A DNA stretch of 24,427 nucleotides. Origin: JADHOX01 sp038120515. Lineage in GTDB: Bacteria; Pseudomonadota; Alphaproteobacteria; Rickettsiales; JABIRX01. Shown here piece by piece: positions 14,754 through 23,291 of the stretch. A program made the translations under genes and the position numbers. Every line of letters begins with the position of its first letter. The stretch's first letter is position 1. Location: positions 1-24,427 of the forward strand of contig JAYOLW010000023.1 of the NCBI GenBank assembly GCA_038120515.1. The letters are read 5' to 3'. The notes under the pieces are model-generated. The model worked only from the letters and a program-made list of their open reading frames with translations, did no database searches and was not told the origin of the DNA.

Positions 14754-16886
14754 TTAGAAAATAAATAAGCTAATAAATAAAAATAACATGATAGCGCTAT
14801 AACCAAAAGTCTCTGTATTTTTCAAATCAAGACCCTGTTCATAATTATTAGTCCCATTACATAAATATAAAAATAATCTTATCACTACAATATTATTTAA
14901 AGCTACTGAAACTATCCAAATAATATCTATAATAGACTCATAATAAAAACTACCTTCAAGAATTAAATCTTCAGCAATGTAACTTACGGAAAGAGGAAAT
15001 CCTGAAGCATTTAAACCAAAGAACAATAAGAAACTGGCTAATTTAGGAAATGATTTATAATTACCACATGGTCTAACCACAGTCATCATGCCCTGCCTTT
15101 TCTCAAGCGCATCAATTAACATTATAAATGAGCAGCTCGCAATTAAGGCTAACAACATATAATTACTTCCCATAGCAACAGTTGTCGAATGGGAAGAAGA
15201 AGAAAAAGCCAAAAATGCCATCTGACTTGCAATCAAATATGGAAGTAGTCGTCTAACATTGGTTTGACAAACTGCTAAAAATGAAGAAATGGCAGCAGAG
15301 ATAGTTAACCCCCAATGCAATAATTTAATTTCTCCAAATTCAATAAATTGATGTGATAGCCAAATAATAAAAGCTTGGCATAAAATCAATATTGATATTT
15401 TCTTTAAGGAAAGTTGTGCAAATATTTTTATATACCAATTCTGAAAAGGAAATAAGCCAATAATAGGAAATATTGCTATAGTGAAAACAGTTGTAATAAA
15501 ATTTATATGCAACTCTAATATTGTTGCAATTGTAATGGCTGGAATAAAAACTGCAATTAGGTTTAAAACAAATAAATAAATAGATTCTGATAAAACAGAA
15601 TTCTTCTTATTGATGTTAACATCTATCAATTTATCAACAAACCTAAAAACATTTAAGATATTAGCTATAACAATATCCTTAAGGAAATAGTCTACAAAAC
15701 CTCTTTCTAGCAGAATTCGATAATAAAAATAATCAAATTTTTTATAGGTTTTATTCATTCGCTCGACTGGTAAAGAAATATGATATCCAAGCATTTGTTC
15801 AAGTTGATGTCTATCATGCAACAAATTAGGAGCTCTTAAAATTTGCAATGTTCTAAAACCACTATGACCGATAATATGCAATAATGCTAAAATATTAAAG
15901 CCCATTCCAATTTCTGCTATAATCAGACCAATTTGGGTTATTGATCCATAAGCTAAAGAACCCTTAATGTCGTTAACAGCTCTCCCTATCAACCGACCAA
16001 ATAATGCTGTAATAATACCAATCACGACAATAGTTAAAGCTAAACTCGAACTTGCAGCAATTAGATCTGAGCATCTAAGTAAAAGCAAGGCTCCTAGATG
16101 AATAGATATAGCACCATAAAATATGGCGCTTGAAGGCGTAGGACCCTCCATAGCCCTTGGTAACCAACCAGATAGTGGGAATAAAGCCGATTTTCCTATT
16201 ACCGCAAACAAAATAAGGAAACCTATAATTGGTGGTAAATTTTCTGAAGAAACTCCCATCCACATTGCTGATTCTAAATTTACAAAACTAGAACCATGGC
16301 TGAAATGATGCATTAACAAAATAGCTATAAAAAGGCCAATATCGCAAATACGATAATTAACAAATACCCAGAACGAATTTTTAACTGGAGCGTCACGATA
16401 ATTAAAAAATGATATTAGTAAAACTGAAGATAAACCTATAATTTCCCAACCAATAATGATAATCTCAATTGCCCCAGCAAAGGCAACAATTGTAACGCCA
16501 AACATAAAAAATAATAACGTTATATAAAAACGATGAAATCCTATATCTTTATGAAGATATCTTTTTGAGAAAACTGCAATTACCCCAGTTAGCACCATGG
16601 AAAATAAGCTATAAATTATGGCTACAAAATCTATAGAGAAGACAAGATCGTATTTATAAAATTCATCTCCAAACCATTTAGCAAGATGCACCACATAATT
16701 TTTAGGAGTTATAAAAGCCAGTATAGAAGTTAAAACAATAGATAAAACTATCGTTGTATATACAACACGTATCGTTATTGTTTCATTTCGCAAATCCAGG
16801 AAACGCGAAAAAATTAATGTAGTAATACTAATTGCCTGAGATAATAGCAATAAAACGAATATTGTTGATATATAATTCATGAACAT
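14754..16886 (-). CDS. dabB: DabB, proton-antiporter-like membrane subunit of the inorganic-carbon transporter
   Basis: A 710-residue, highly hydrophobic member of the complex I NuoL/Mrp antiporter family. Family blocks are GWEIIGLSSVLLISFFNYRD with the conserved glutamate, GKSALFPLSGWLPRAMEGPT with the conserved lysine, SLAYGSITQIGLIIAEIGMG, and GHSGFRTLQILRAPNLLHDR, which is characteristic of DabA partners. With DabA it would couple cation entry to CO2 hydration. ATG 16886 lies four bases after the DabA stop; ATG 16880 is also possible. It is odd in its length: after residue ~385 it carries some 320 more residues that look like a second, partial antiporter module (FPFQNWYIKIF, RLLPYLIASQMAFLAFSS, GFPLSVSYIAEDLILEG). 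Shorter DabB proteins I recall end soon after the first module. It is the last gene of the operon. Confidence 0.85.
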   Translation of the reverse strand: MFMNYISTIFVLLLLSQAISITTLIFSRFLDLRNETITIRVVYTTIVLSIVLTSILAFITPKNYVVHLAKWFGDEFYKYDLVFSIDFVAIIYSLFSMVLTGVIAVFSKRYLHKDIGFHRFYITLLFFMFGVTIVAFAGAIEIIIIGWEIIGLSSVLLISFFNYRDAPVKNSFWVFVNYRICDIGLFIAILLMHHFSHGSSFVNLESAMWMGVSSENLPPIIGFLILFAVIGKSALFPLSGWLPRAMEGPTPSSAIFYGAISIHLGALLLLRCSDLIAASSSLALTIVVIGIITALFGRLIGRAVNDIKGSLAYGSITQIGLIIAEIGMGFNILALLHIIGHSGFRTLQILRAPNLLHDRHQLEQMLGYHISLPVERMNKTYKKFDYFYYRILLERGFVDYFLKDIVIANILNVFRFVDKLIDVNINKKNSVLSESIYLFVLNLIAVFIPAITIATILELHINFITTVFTIAIFPIIGLFPFQNWYIKIFAQLSLKKISILILCQAFIIWLSHQFIEFGEIKLLHWGLTISAAISSFLAVCQTNVRRLLPYLIASQMAFLAFSSSSHSTTVAMGSNYMLLALIASCSFIMLIDALEKRQGMMTVVRPCGNYKSFPKLASFLLFFGLNASGFPLSVSYIAEDLILEGSFYYESIIDIIWIVSVALNNIVVIRLFLYLCNGTNNYEQGLDLKNTETFGYSAIMLFLFISLFIF

Positions 16887-16890
16887 AATT

Positions 16891-19683
16891 TTAATTTTTA
16901 ATAATTGCGTAATTCAAATGATCTTTCTGACATTTATAATGTGCCTTAGATGAGGGTTTCAAAGGGAAGTCTTTAGTTTCTACAATATGAGGTATAAAGT
17001 TGCCATTTTGATATCTCTTAAAAGAGCCGTCTTTTGGATCCCAAGCAACCAATTGAATCCATTCATTTTCAACTAACTGCCCCACCTGTTTTTTTAAGGA
17101 AGCAATTTTCATCAAAATCTCAACACTTGCCTCAACGATAATTAGTAATCGCAAAGGTTCATGAATCTCAATTACTTGCTCAACAAGACCAGTTCTAAGA
17201 TCAGAACAATAACCATTCATAACTCCAATCAAACCAGTAATATTGTGCGGTAGTTTGGTACCTGCTCCATAATTTACTTGATCGATATAACTAAAATAAT
17301 ATTCAAGACTTATGCCAGCGCCGACAGGAGCAGCAGCTTGCAAAATATTACCTAATATCTCGCCTTGAGGATCATTATCTGGATCATATGAAATTAAAAA
17401 TGCTCTTCGATCTAAAAATAAATTTTTAGTTTTGTCTCTTCGACCAATTACACAAACAGCATTTGTTGCATGACCATATTCTGGACGTGGCTGAGCCAAA
17501 TCATTTGCATGCTGTTCAGCATATAATTTTGCAGCCATCTCAGTCATATTTTTTGGTGCATTAACAAAACGACGACAGCGCTCATGAGCATCCCGATATG
17601 AGGCTTGTTGTATCAATATTTGAGCCTTGTCAAATTCCTTAAATAAGAAATCTGGAATTAAATCTGTGTCATAATATTCAATTGAGTCATCACATGTATT
17701 GTGATATGCACCAACAAAATAAGTATTATCAAGATTGATGCCTTTAACTTTCAATATCTTCTTGACTTCAACATGATTTGCCATTGCAGCAAAAGCTCTA
17801 GCATTAGCACCACCTCTTCCACCACCTGTAGCACCACAATGATAAGAATATTCATGCGGATTATTTAAACTTGAGGAACCATGACCTATAACGAAGAATA
17901 ACTGGGACAAATTAGCTTTTAGCCCCATAGAATTTAGAATATTAAAAACTATATTAGCCATTTCTTCTATTGTATAACCAACCTTAAAGCCAAATTTTTT
18001 TTTGCTTAAGTCTAGACACTCAATATTTAATCGCGTCTTAGGTCTTGTAATTTTATAATGTTTAATTTTACTTGTAACATTTGAGGTATATCTTGGAAAA
18101 ATACTATGACCTATAAGCGGTATAGTTTTGATAAGACCAAAGCTAAAAGACCAGAACAAGCCATTTATCATCGATTCTTTAGACTTTCTGAAATAATTTA
18201 TTAGCTTTGCCCTTTTATATTTTTTATTTAAATATGAATCATATTCATCTTTACATAATTCAATTTCTTCAATCAATGTTTCAGATTTAATATTTACTGG
18301 ACAAAGCGGCCTTGGCTTCACATCATCAAGACCTTTATATTGCATTGCAACTCCAAAAAAACCAGCAAAGCCAAATGTTTGGAATTTGTTATTAGACAAT
18401 TCTTCTAAATGCCTTCTGAAAGACTCTTCTCTTTCATCCATACAAAATACTGCCTGATATTTTGGCTTGGTGTCTGTAGTTGTAATTTTGTTTTTTTGAT
18501 TAAAAATTAGCGCATCTATAGTATTCTGCCGATGTCTTCTTTCAAAAGCTAATTGCAGATAATATTTTCGCTCAAAATCGTCAAAAGTAATAACTTCATT
18601 ATACCAATTATTGAGAATTTGCGCATTTTTAAAATCCTTTGCCTGCAAATTAAAAAGTTTTGCAGTCATATAAGATTCATATTGAAGTAATTTTTCTGCT
18701 ATTGAATTATCAGTTTCTGCAAAAGCTAAATCACTGCTTAACTTAGTAAAATTTGAAGCTTTTGTTTTTAATATATATTCTGCAGCAACCATATCTAACA
18801 TTAGTTTTACTGCAACAAAATCTTCTAGCCGCGCTGGTATCTCTTGAACCGGCATAAGCTCTGGATGATGCTGATATTGATAAAACATACCAGCCCAACC
18901 TTTAATAGATAGTAATGACTCTGTTATAAAATCAGACCAATCTTCCTGCTTAATATTCATTAAGTTAAGCATCTCAATAACAACTTGATAGGCTGATTTA
19001 TTTCCATATTCTTTACACAATTTGCGTAATCTTCTGGACCATACCTCACCAGCAAAATTTAATCCTGAATAGAGATTATAAAAGGTTTTTAAAAAACCCA
19101 ACCTTCTATTTGGAACCAGACTCAATGCTAGCCCTTGATCCAAATATCCAGCCGATAATTTTATCAACACTGGATTTACTAAATCATCAATATCAACATC
19201 ATATAGTGATAAAATTTTATCTTTAATTCTAGCAGATTGCTTTGGCTTAGATAACTTTATAGAGCTTGGCACCTTTAGCGTAGCAAATAACAATTGATCC
19301 TTCTTAACACTTAATTTCTGCTGCAAGTGCCAGTTGAGTGATTTTGAAGAAGGGATTTGAAACAAATTATGTAATCTTTTCTCACGAAACTCAAAACGAC
19401 TAATATTTTTCAAGATTATTGCTTGAGCATCATGACACTCTGTTTCAATAATCGCCTTAATATCCCGAGACTCTATACGTTTATTTGCTATAGCTTTTGT
19501 AAACTCTTCATCACTCATAAAGCTTTTGGCATTATAATTTTCACCAGCTGTCTTTAGAGCTTCTTTAAAATGCAAATGTTCAAAATCTTGCAAGGTATTA
19601 TGATGCACGAAGAATTGAAGAGGTGCTTGATGTGGAATATGCTTAGCTGATTCTTTGATGATTTCTTCTATTATTTTATTCAT
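16891..19683 (-). CDS. dabA: DabA (DUF2309), zinc-site subunit of the inorganic-carbon transporter
   Basis: A 930-residue DUF2309 protein. The beta-carbonic-anhydrase-like zinc ligands are all present: C414 and D416 in VFCMDERE, H601 in FVIGHGSSS and C616 in YHCGATGGG. The spacing of 2 and 15 residues equals that of C351/D353 and H524/C539 as I recall them for Halothiobacillus DabA. Other family blocks are APLQFFVHHNTLQDFEHLHF at the N-terminus and HANDLAQPRPEYGHATNAVC. DabA is a peripheral cytoplasmic-side protein that, with DabB, turns CO2 to bicarbonate in one direction using a cation gradient. The gene begins 14 bases after the porin stop and is followed after four bases by dabB. No frameshift or missing key residue is seen, so an active complex is expected. 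Confidence 0.93.
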   Translation of the reverse strand: MNKIIEEIIKESAKHIPHQAPLQFFVHHNTLQDFEHLHFKEALKTAGENYNAKSFMSDEEFTKAIANKRIESRDIKAIIETECHDAQAIILKNISRFEFREKRLHNLFQIPSSKSLNWHLQQKLSVKKDQLLFATLKVPSSIKLSKPKQSARIKDKILSLYDVDIDDLVNPVLIKLSAGYLDQGLALSLVPNRRLGFLKTFYNLYSGLNFAGEVWSRRLRKLCKEYGNKSAYQVVIEMLNLMNIKQEDWSDFITESLLSIKGWAGMFYQYQHHPELMPVQEIPARLEDFVAVKLMLDMVAAEYILKTKASNFTKLSSDLAFAETDNSIAEKLLQYESYMTAKLFNLQAKDFKNAQILNNWYNEVITFDDFERKYYLQLAFERRHRQNTIDALIFNQKNKITTTDTKPKYQAVFCMDEREESFRRHLEELSNNKFQTFGFAGFFGVAMQYKGLDDVKPRPLCPVNIKSETLIEEIELCKDEYDSYLNKKYKRAKLINYFRKSKESMINGLFWSFSFGLIKTIPLIGHSIFPRYTSNVTSKIKHYKITRPKTRLNIECLDLSKKKFGFKVGYTIEEMANIVFNILNSMGLKANLSQLFFVIGHGSSSLNNPHEYSYHCGATGGGRGGANARAFAAMANHVEVKKILKVKGINLDNTYFVGAYHNTCDDSIEYYDTDLIPDFLFKEFDKAQILIQQASYRDAHERCRRFVNAPKNMTEMAAKLYAEQHANDLAQPRPEYGHATNAVCVIGRRDKTKNLFLDRRAFLISYDPDNDPQGEILGNILQAAAPVGAGISLEYYFSYIDQVNYGAGTKLPHNITGLIGVMNGYCSDLRTGLVEQVIEIHEPLRLLIIVEASVEILMKIASLKKQVGQLVENEWIQLVAWDPKDGSFKRYQNGNFIPHIVETKDFPLKPSSKAHYKCQKDHLNYAIIKN

Positions 19684-19697
19684 ATCAAATTCCTAAG

Positions 19698-20957
19698 TTA
19701 AAATTTTAATTCGCTAAAAAGCATAATTTTATTTGTATCAACTGTATTACTAATAGCGTTATATTGGGCTAATTTTAGACCAAGATTAAATTGCTCATTA
19801 AGCTTCCTGATAAAGAGAAAATCAAATTCAGAACCATAATGCAGATCTTGTTTTGCTGAATAAAATTCATGATATTCAAAATGTCCGCTAATATTTTCTA
19901 GAAATTTAACAGGCAAATCTAAAGCATGTGTTAACACCATATAAAAATCTTGTAATCCAGCCGAAGGGACTGTAGTAAATTTATCAGCAAAACCGTTAAA
20001 GCCATGCTTATTACCTAAAGTGATTATCAAGGGTAAATTACCATCACTGCCTAACTTTTCATAACCGGCCCTAATTTTAGTATGATTATAGGCCAAGATT
20101 GGTTCAGCTAGAAAATAATCGATGCTAAAATCATTTGGGTTACTTGCAAAATCAGTTTGATGAGCATATTCAAAATTATAAGCAAATGTAAGCTTATCAT
20201 TTATATTTTTTTTATACTCAATTCTACTTCCAAATGTTTTGTTCGAAGCTGAATTTACAGTCGATAAAGTCCCGCTAGAAGCAGTTGGATCTTTTATGTC
20301 CATGAAATAGCCATAGGTAATAATCTTATAATTGTTTAACCCTGAATAAATAAGATTAAAAAGATTAATATTTGTATCGTTTAAAGTGCCAATTGCAGAA
20401 TCTCTACCTAAGATATCATGGACATTTCTGATATAAGCATAGGTAAAATCAAAATTTTTAATAAAATCATTTGTAAATAAAACACCATCTATTGATCTAT
20501 GATTATTTCGCCATGGTGAGTTACCAACAAACCTTCTATTATTTAGCATCAATTCTTGCCTACCTAATTTTATCTCACTATTTGAAATAGTATCCTTATA
20601 AAGTAAATAGGCCTGATTAATTTCAGTGACATCAGGATCCTTAACAAAGGCATAGTTAGTTTTGTTATTTACACCATTATTAAACCTTACAGAACCAAAT
20701 GCGCTAGAATCTTCAAATTCAACAAATGCTTTTAGACCAAAATACTCGTCAGTTTCAAATCCAAAAGCAGTTCGTAATGTTGACGCATTAGCATTATCTA
20801 GATTTTGTTGATCAACAAATTCATATCGATAACGCAAATTTAATGAAGTTTTGCCATTCTTAAATGCATCAGAAACTGTTTTACTCTCATTTGCAGCAAT
20901 TGCTGCAAATGAGTTTATAACTGCAAAAAACAGCATAAGAAATTTTAAATATTTCAT
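19698..20957 (-). CDS. Outer-membrane beta-barrel porin, alginate-export-like
   Basis: About 419 residues with a signal peptide (MKYLKFLMLFFAVINSFAAI, then AANES) and then many alternating amphipathic strands: TSLNLRYRYEFVDQQNLDNA, LKAFVEFEDSSAFG, NQAYLLYKDTISNSEIKLGR, QELMLNNRRFVGNSPWRNNH. The block 'KLGRQELMLNNRRFVG' followed by 'SIDGV' is typical of the Alginate_exp-type porin family. It ends in KIMLFSELKF, a C-terminal phenylalanine as expected for an outer-membrane barrel. I chose ATG 20957 because it opens the signal peptide and has AGAG upstream; the frame also begins at a TTG (20972) right after the SulP stop. Lying between sulP and dabA, it probably lets bicarbonate or another anion cross the outer membrane. 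The substrate is an inference. Confidence 0.82.
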   Translation of the reverse strand: MKYLKFLMLFFAVINSFAAIAANESKTVSDAFKNGKTSLNLRYRYEFVDQQNLDNANASTLRTAFGFETDEYFGLKAFVEFEDSSAFGSVRFNNGVNNKTNYAFVKDPDVTEINQAYLLYKDTISNSEIKLGRQELMLNNRRFVGNSPWRNNHRSIDGVLFTNDFIKNFDFTYAYIRNVHDILGRDSAIGTLNDTNINLFNLIYSGLNNYKIITYGYFMDIKDPTASSGTLSTVNSASNKTFGSRIEYKKNINDKLTFAYNFEYAHQTDFASNPNDFSIDYFLAEPILAYNHTKIRAGYEKLGSDGNLPLIITLGNKHGFNGFADKFTTVPSAGLQDFYMVLTHALDLPVKFLENISGHFEYHEFYSAKQDLHYGSEFDFLFIRKLNEQFNLGLKLAQYNAISNTVDTNKIMLFSELKF

Positions 20958-20972
20958 AGCTCTATTAAACAA

Positions 20973-22520
20973 TTATTTATTAATTTTCCAACGAGATGAA
21001 TGTGGATGATTAGCAGTTGTTCTAAAATTTTCTAAACCTTTAATTATCAACTTAGCTTTACTTCTTTCTGCCAAAGCTGACTTAACCCCACTTAAGAAGG
21101 TATTATCTATCAACTCCACATCTTGTAAATCAATTACAACTTTTAAGATATTGCTATTTAGTTCATCAAATTTCTTACATAAATGAAATAAATTTGGAAA
21201 TGCAGCAGTACCCTCAAGGCAAAATATGATCTCATCATCTTTAGTTTGAATGGTTCTAATTGAACCAAAAAACAAACTTTTAATTGATACACCACGGGCT
21301 ATATGCATAATGATTTTAACAACAATACCTACAGCCACCCCAACAAGCAAATCTGTTGCTAACGTTGTAAATAAAGTTACAAAAAATAATGCTAGCTGAT
21401 CCCAACCAATTTTTTTCACATGCAGTATTTCTGAAACTGAAGCTAACCTAAGACCTACAAAAATAAGCATAGCAGCCAGAGCAGAAAGTGGAATTAAATT
21501 AAGCAAGGATGGAACTAATAATACAAATATAAATAAGAACAAACCATGAAAGAAATTTGCTTTCCTAGATGTTGCACCATTATCAATATTTGCTTTACTT
21601 CTGACAATTTCTGATATCATAGGTAATCCTCCGATAAGGGCGCAAATTAAATTACCAATACCAACACCCATCAAATCCCGATTTAGGTTGGATGATTCAT
21701 CAGGATCTAATTGATCAACAGCAATAACACTTAATGTTGTCTCAATCATTCCAACTAATGCAAACATTATAATATATTTGATGGATGCGAATGAAAGAAT
21801 TGCTGAAAAATCAGGAAATGCAATTGCACTAAACATTGAATTTGGCAATTGAATCAAAAATTTAGAATCAATATGAAAATATAATGACGCAGGAATGACT
21901 GCAGCCAAAATTATAATCTGCGGAGGCACAATTTTTGTTATTTTAGTTTTTAGTTTTGACCAAATAATTAAAAACAGCAAAGACAAAACCCCTATCAAAG
22001 CAATAATTGGTGTTGCATGCATAATACTATGAGGAATTTCAAGAATTAAATCTAATATTTCCTTTGATTCTGGTACAACTCCTAATGCGACATGAGACTG
22101 CTTAGCAATTATAATTATACCAATTGCTGCAAGCATTCCATGAACCACAGATTTTGAAACAGAAATACCCAAATTAGCTGCTTTAAAATAAGCTAATATA
22201 ATTTGAATAATTGCAGCAACTACTCCAACAGCTAAAGCACGATGATAACCTAAAACCATATCACCCTGGCCCAGCTCCATGACAGAACCAATTGCTATTA
22301 CAATCAATCCAGCAGCTGGTCCCTTAATTGTTAATCTTGAACCACCGAGCCACGAAACGATACAGCCACCTATAATAGCTGTAAAGATTCCTGAAATCGG
22401 CGGGAATCCACTAGCAGTTGCGATACCAAGACACAAAGGTAGTGCAATTAAAAATACTAAAAATCCTGATTTTATATCAGCTGTTAAGCTATGTTCAGGC
22501 AAAATTGTTTTGTTATTCAT
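20973..22520 (-). CDS. SulP-family anion transporter with STAS domain, probable bicarbonate importer
   Basis: A 515-residue SulP protein. Residues ~15-400 hold the membrane core: FLIALPLCLGIATASGFPPI, SRLTIKGPAAGLIVIAIG, LVGMIETTLSVIAVDQLDPD, NLICALIGGLPMISEIVRSK, and VGVAVGIVVKIIMH. The last ~95 residues form a STAS domain with VVIDLQDVELIDNTFLSGVK, slightly short, ending HPHSSRWKINK. Members carry sulfate, bicarbonate or other anions with sodium or protons. Sequence alone does not settle the ion. The position, directly followed by a porin, dabA and dabB with 0-14 base gaps, argues for bicarbonate. It shares the operon with them and is preceded by a small gene 41 bases upstream. Confidence 0.9.
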   Translation of the reverse strand: MNNKTILPEHSLTADIKSGFLVFLIALPLCLGIATASGFPPISGIFTAIIGGCIVSWLGGSRLTIKGPAAGLIVIAIGSVMELGQGDMVLGYHRALAVGVVAAIIQIILAYFKAANLGISVSKSVVHGMLAAIGIIIIAKQSHVALGVVPESKEILDLILEIPHSIMHATPIIALIGVLSLLFLIIWSKLKTKITKIVPPQIIILAAVIPASLYFHIDSKFLIQLPNSMFSAIAFPDFSAILSFASIKYIIMFALVGMIETTLSVIAVDQLDPDESSNLNRDLMGVGIGNLICALIGGLPMISEIVRSKANIDNGATSRKANFFHGLFLFIFVLLVPSLLNLIPLSALAAMLIFVGLRLASVSEILHVKKIGWDQLALFFVTLFTTLATDLLVGVAVGIVVKIIMHIARGVSIKSLFFGSIRTIQTKDDEIIFCLEGTAAFPNLFHLCKKFDELNSNILKVVIDLQDVELIDNTFLSGVKSALAERSKAKLIIKGLENFRTTANHPHSSRWKINK

Positions 22521-22561
22521 ATAAAAAAGTCTAATAAAATTAAAAATTTAAAAAATTGGTA

Positions 22562-22876
22562 CTAGACTTGTTCTGGTGGAGCTCTTGATGAAAATACACT
22601 TTGTTGAAACTTCTCTTTATTACTAAAATAGAAGTATTTTGTATTAATCCTAAAAATAGCTATTTCTATAATCTTAGAATTATTTAATATGATATCATCA
22701 TTAATTTCATCGATATCATCATCTAAGGAATCTAATTCACTTTCAATTAAAGGAACATTATTTGATTCTATATAAAACTCTGATCCATCAAGACATAAGA
22801 AAGAGCAAATAATAATAAATGTTGCAAAAAAAGCTGTTATAAATTTAATTTTTTTAACTAAATCAAGCATAAGCAT
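22562..22876 (-). CDS. Small membrane-anchored protein at the head of the sulP-dab operon
   Basis: A 104-residue protein with an N-terminal hydrophobic segment (KKIKFITAFFATFIIICSFL, perhaps an uncleaved anchor or a signal peptide), an acidic middle (LIESELDSLDDDIDEINDDI) and a C-terminal FSSRAPPEQV. I recall similar 'S-R-A-P-P' endings in small uncharacterised proteins next to membrane transporters, but I cannot name the family with certainty. It lies 41 bases before sulP on the same strand, so it is likely the first gene of the inorganic-carbon operon. The periplasmic acidic domain could bind cations or a partner; this is speculation. The start may be ATG 22876 or the second methionine. Confidence 0.65.
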   Translation of the reverse strand: MLMLDLVKKIKFITAFFATFIIICSFLCLDGSEFYIESNNVPLIESELDSLDDDIDEINDDIILNNSKIIEIAIFRINTKYFYFSNKEKFQQSVFSSRAPPEQV

Positions 22877-23182
22877 TCATTACAAACAAAGCTATATTAT
22901 TAATATTATTGCATCTTTAAACCTAGAAAACATATTAAGCAACTAATTATCAATCATCACAAAAAGGCTCTACACCAAGAACAAGGGTTGTTTTGATTTA
23001 TAAAAAATCTAGATTTTAAATATTTAATCACAATTGATAATCTTTTTGTAAATAAACAATCTTATTTCAACTAATATCTTAATCATAGTGATAACTTTCC
23101 AACATTTTCTTACTAAAATTGAAAAAATTATTTGTAATTAATGATTACATATTTATAAGAGCTCCTGAATGCGAATTTATTT

Positions 23183-23196
23183 TGTCAATTTTGACA
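23183..23196. promoter_or_regulatory. Palindromic operator-like site, copy B
   Basis: TGTCAA-TT-TTGACA, a perfect inverted repeat, with the same arms as copy A (10317-10330). It lies about 95 bases before the barrel gene start and its right arm may be a -35 box, although I see no good -10 at 16-18 bases. Confidence 0.55.
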
Positions 23197-23206
23197 TATC
23201 ATCATG

Positions 23207-23239
23207 GTTTATAACTACCGAAAAGGAGGTATGATAAAC
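23207..23239 (+). ncRNA. Conserved hairpin of element B
   Basis: GTTTAT (23207-23212) pairs with ATAAAC (23234-23239); after a small internal loop, TACC (23216-23219) pairs with GGTA (23228-23231) around the loop GAAAAGGA. Compared with copy A the stem bases change on both sides so that pairing is kept. A run of six Ts follows at 23244. It could be a leader structure or an attenuator for the downstream gene. Confidence 0.45.
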
Positions 23240-23291
23240 ATCATTTTTTACAAAATACTCACTCGCTAAATTAATTTTTTTTAGAGTGTTT

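Larger units (their letters stand above)
23102..23239 (+). repeat. Dispersed intergenic element, copy B
   Basis: Aligns with 10238-10374 over its whole length, in the same orientation, with a few single-base gaps. It ends about 50 bases before the start of the outer-membrane barrel gene, so here the element serves as, or sits in, its promoter and leader region. Confidence 0.85.
22877..23291. other. Divergent intergenic stretch between the dab operon and the barrel gene
   Basis: About 410 bases. The right half is element B (23102-23239). The left half (22877-23101) should hold the promoter of the minus-strand sulP-dab operon; I saw no clear pair of -35/-10 boxes and no known regulator site. 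A modestly G+C-richer patch at about 22970-22992 (GGCTCTACACCAAGAACAAG) stands out but was not identified. Confidence 0.5.

Noticed and set aside
14754..22876. Complex I or Mrp antiporter operon
   Set aside because: The NuoL-like gene has no other Nuo or Mrp subunits around it and lies four bases after a DUF2309 gene with complete zinc ligands, so DabB is the better reading.
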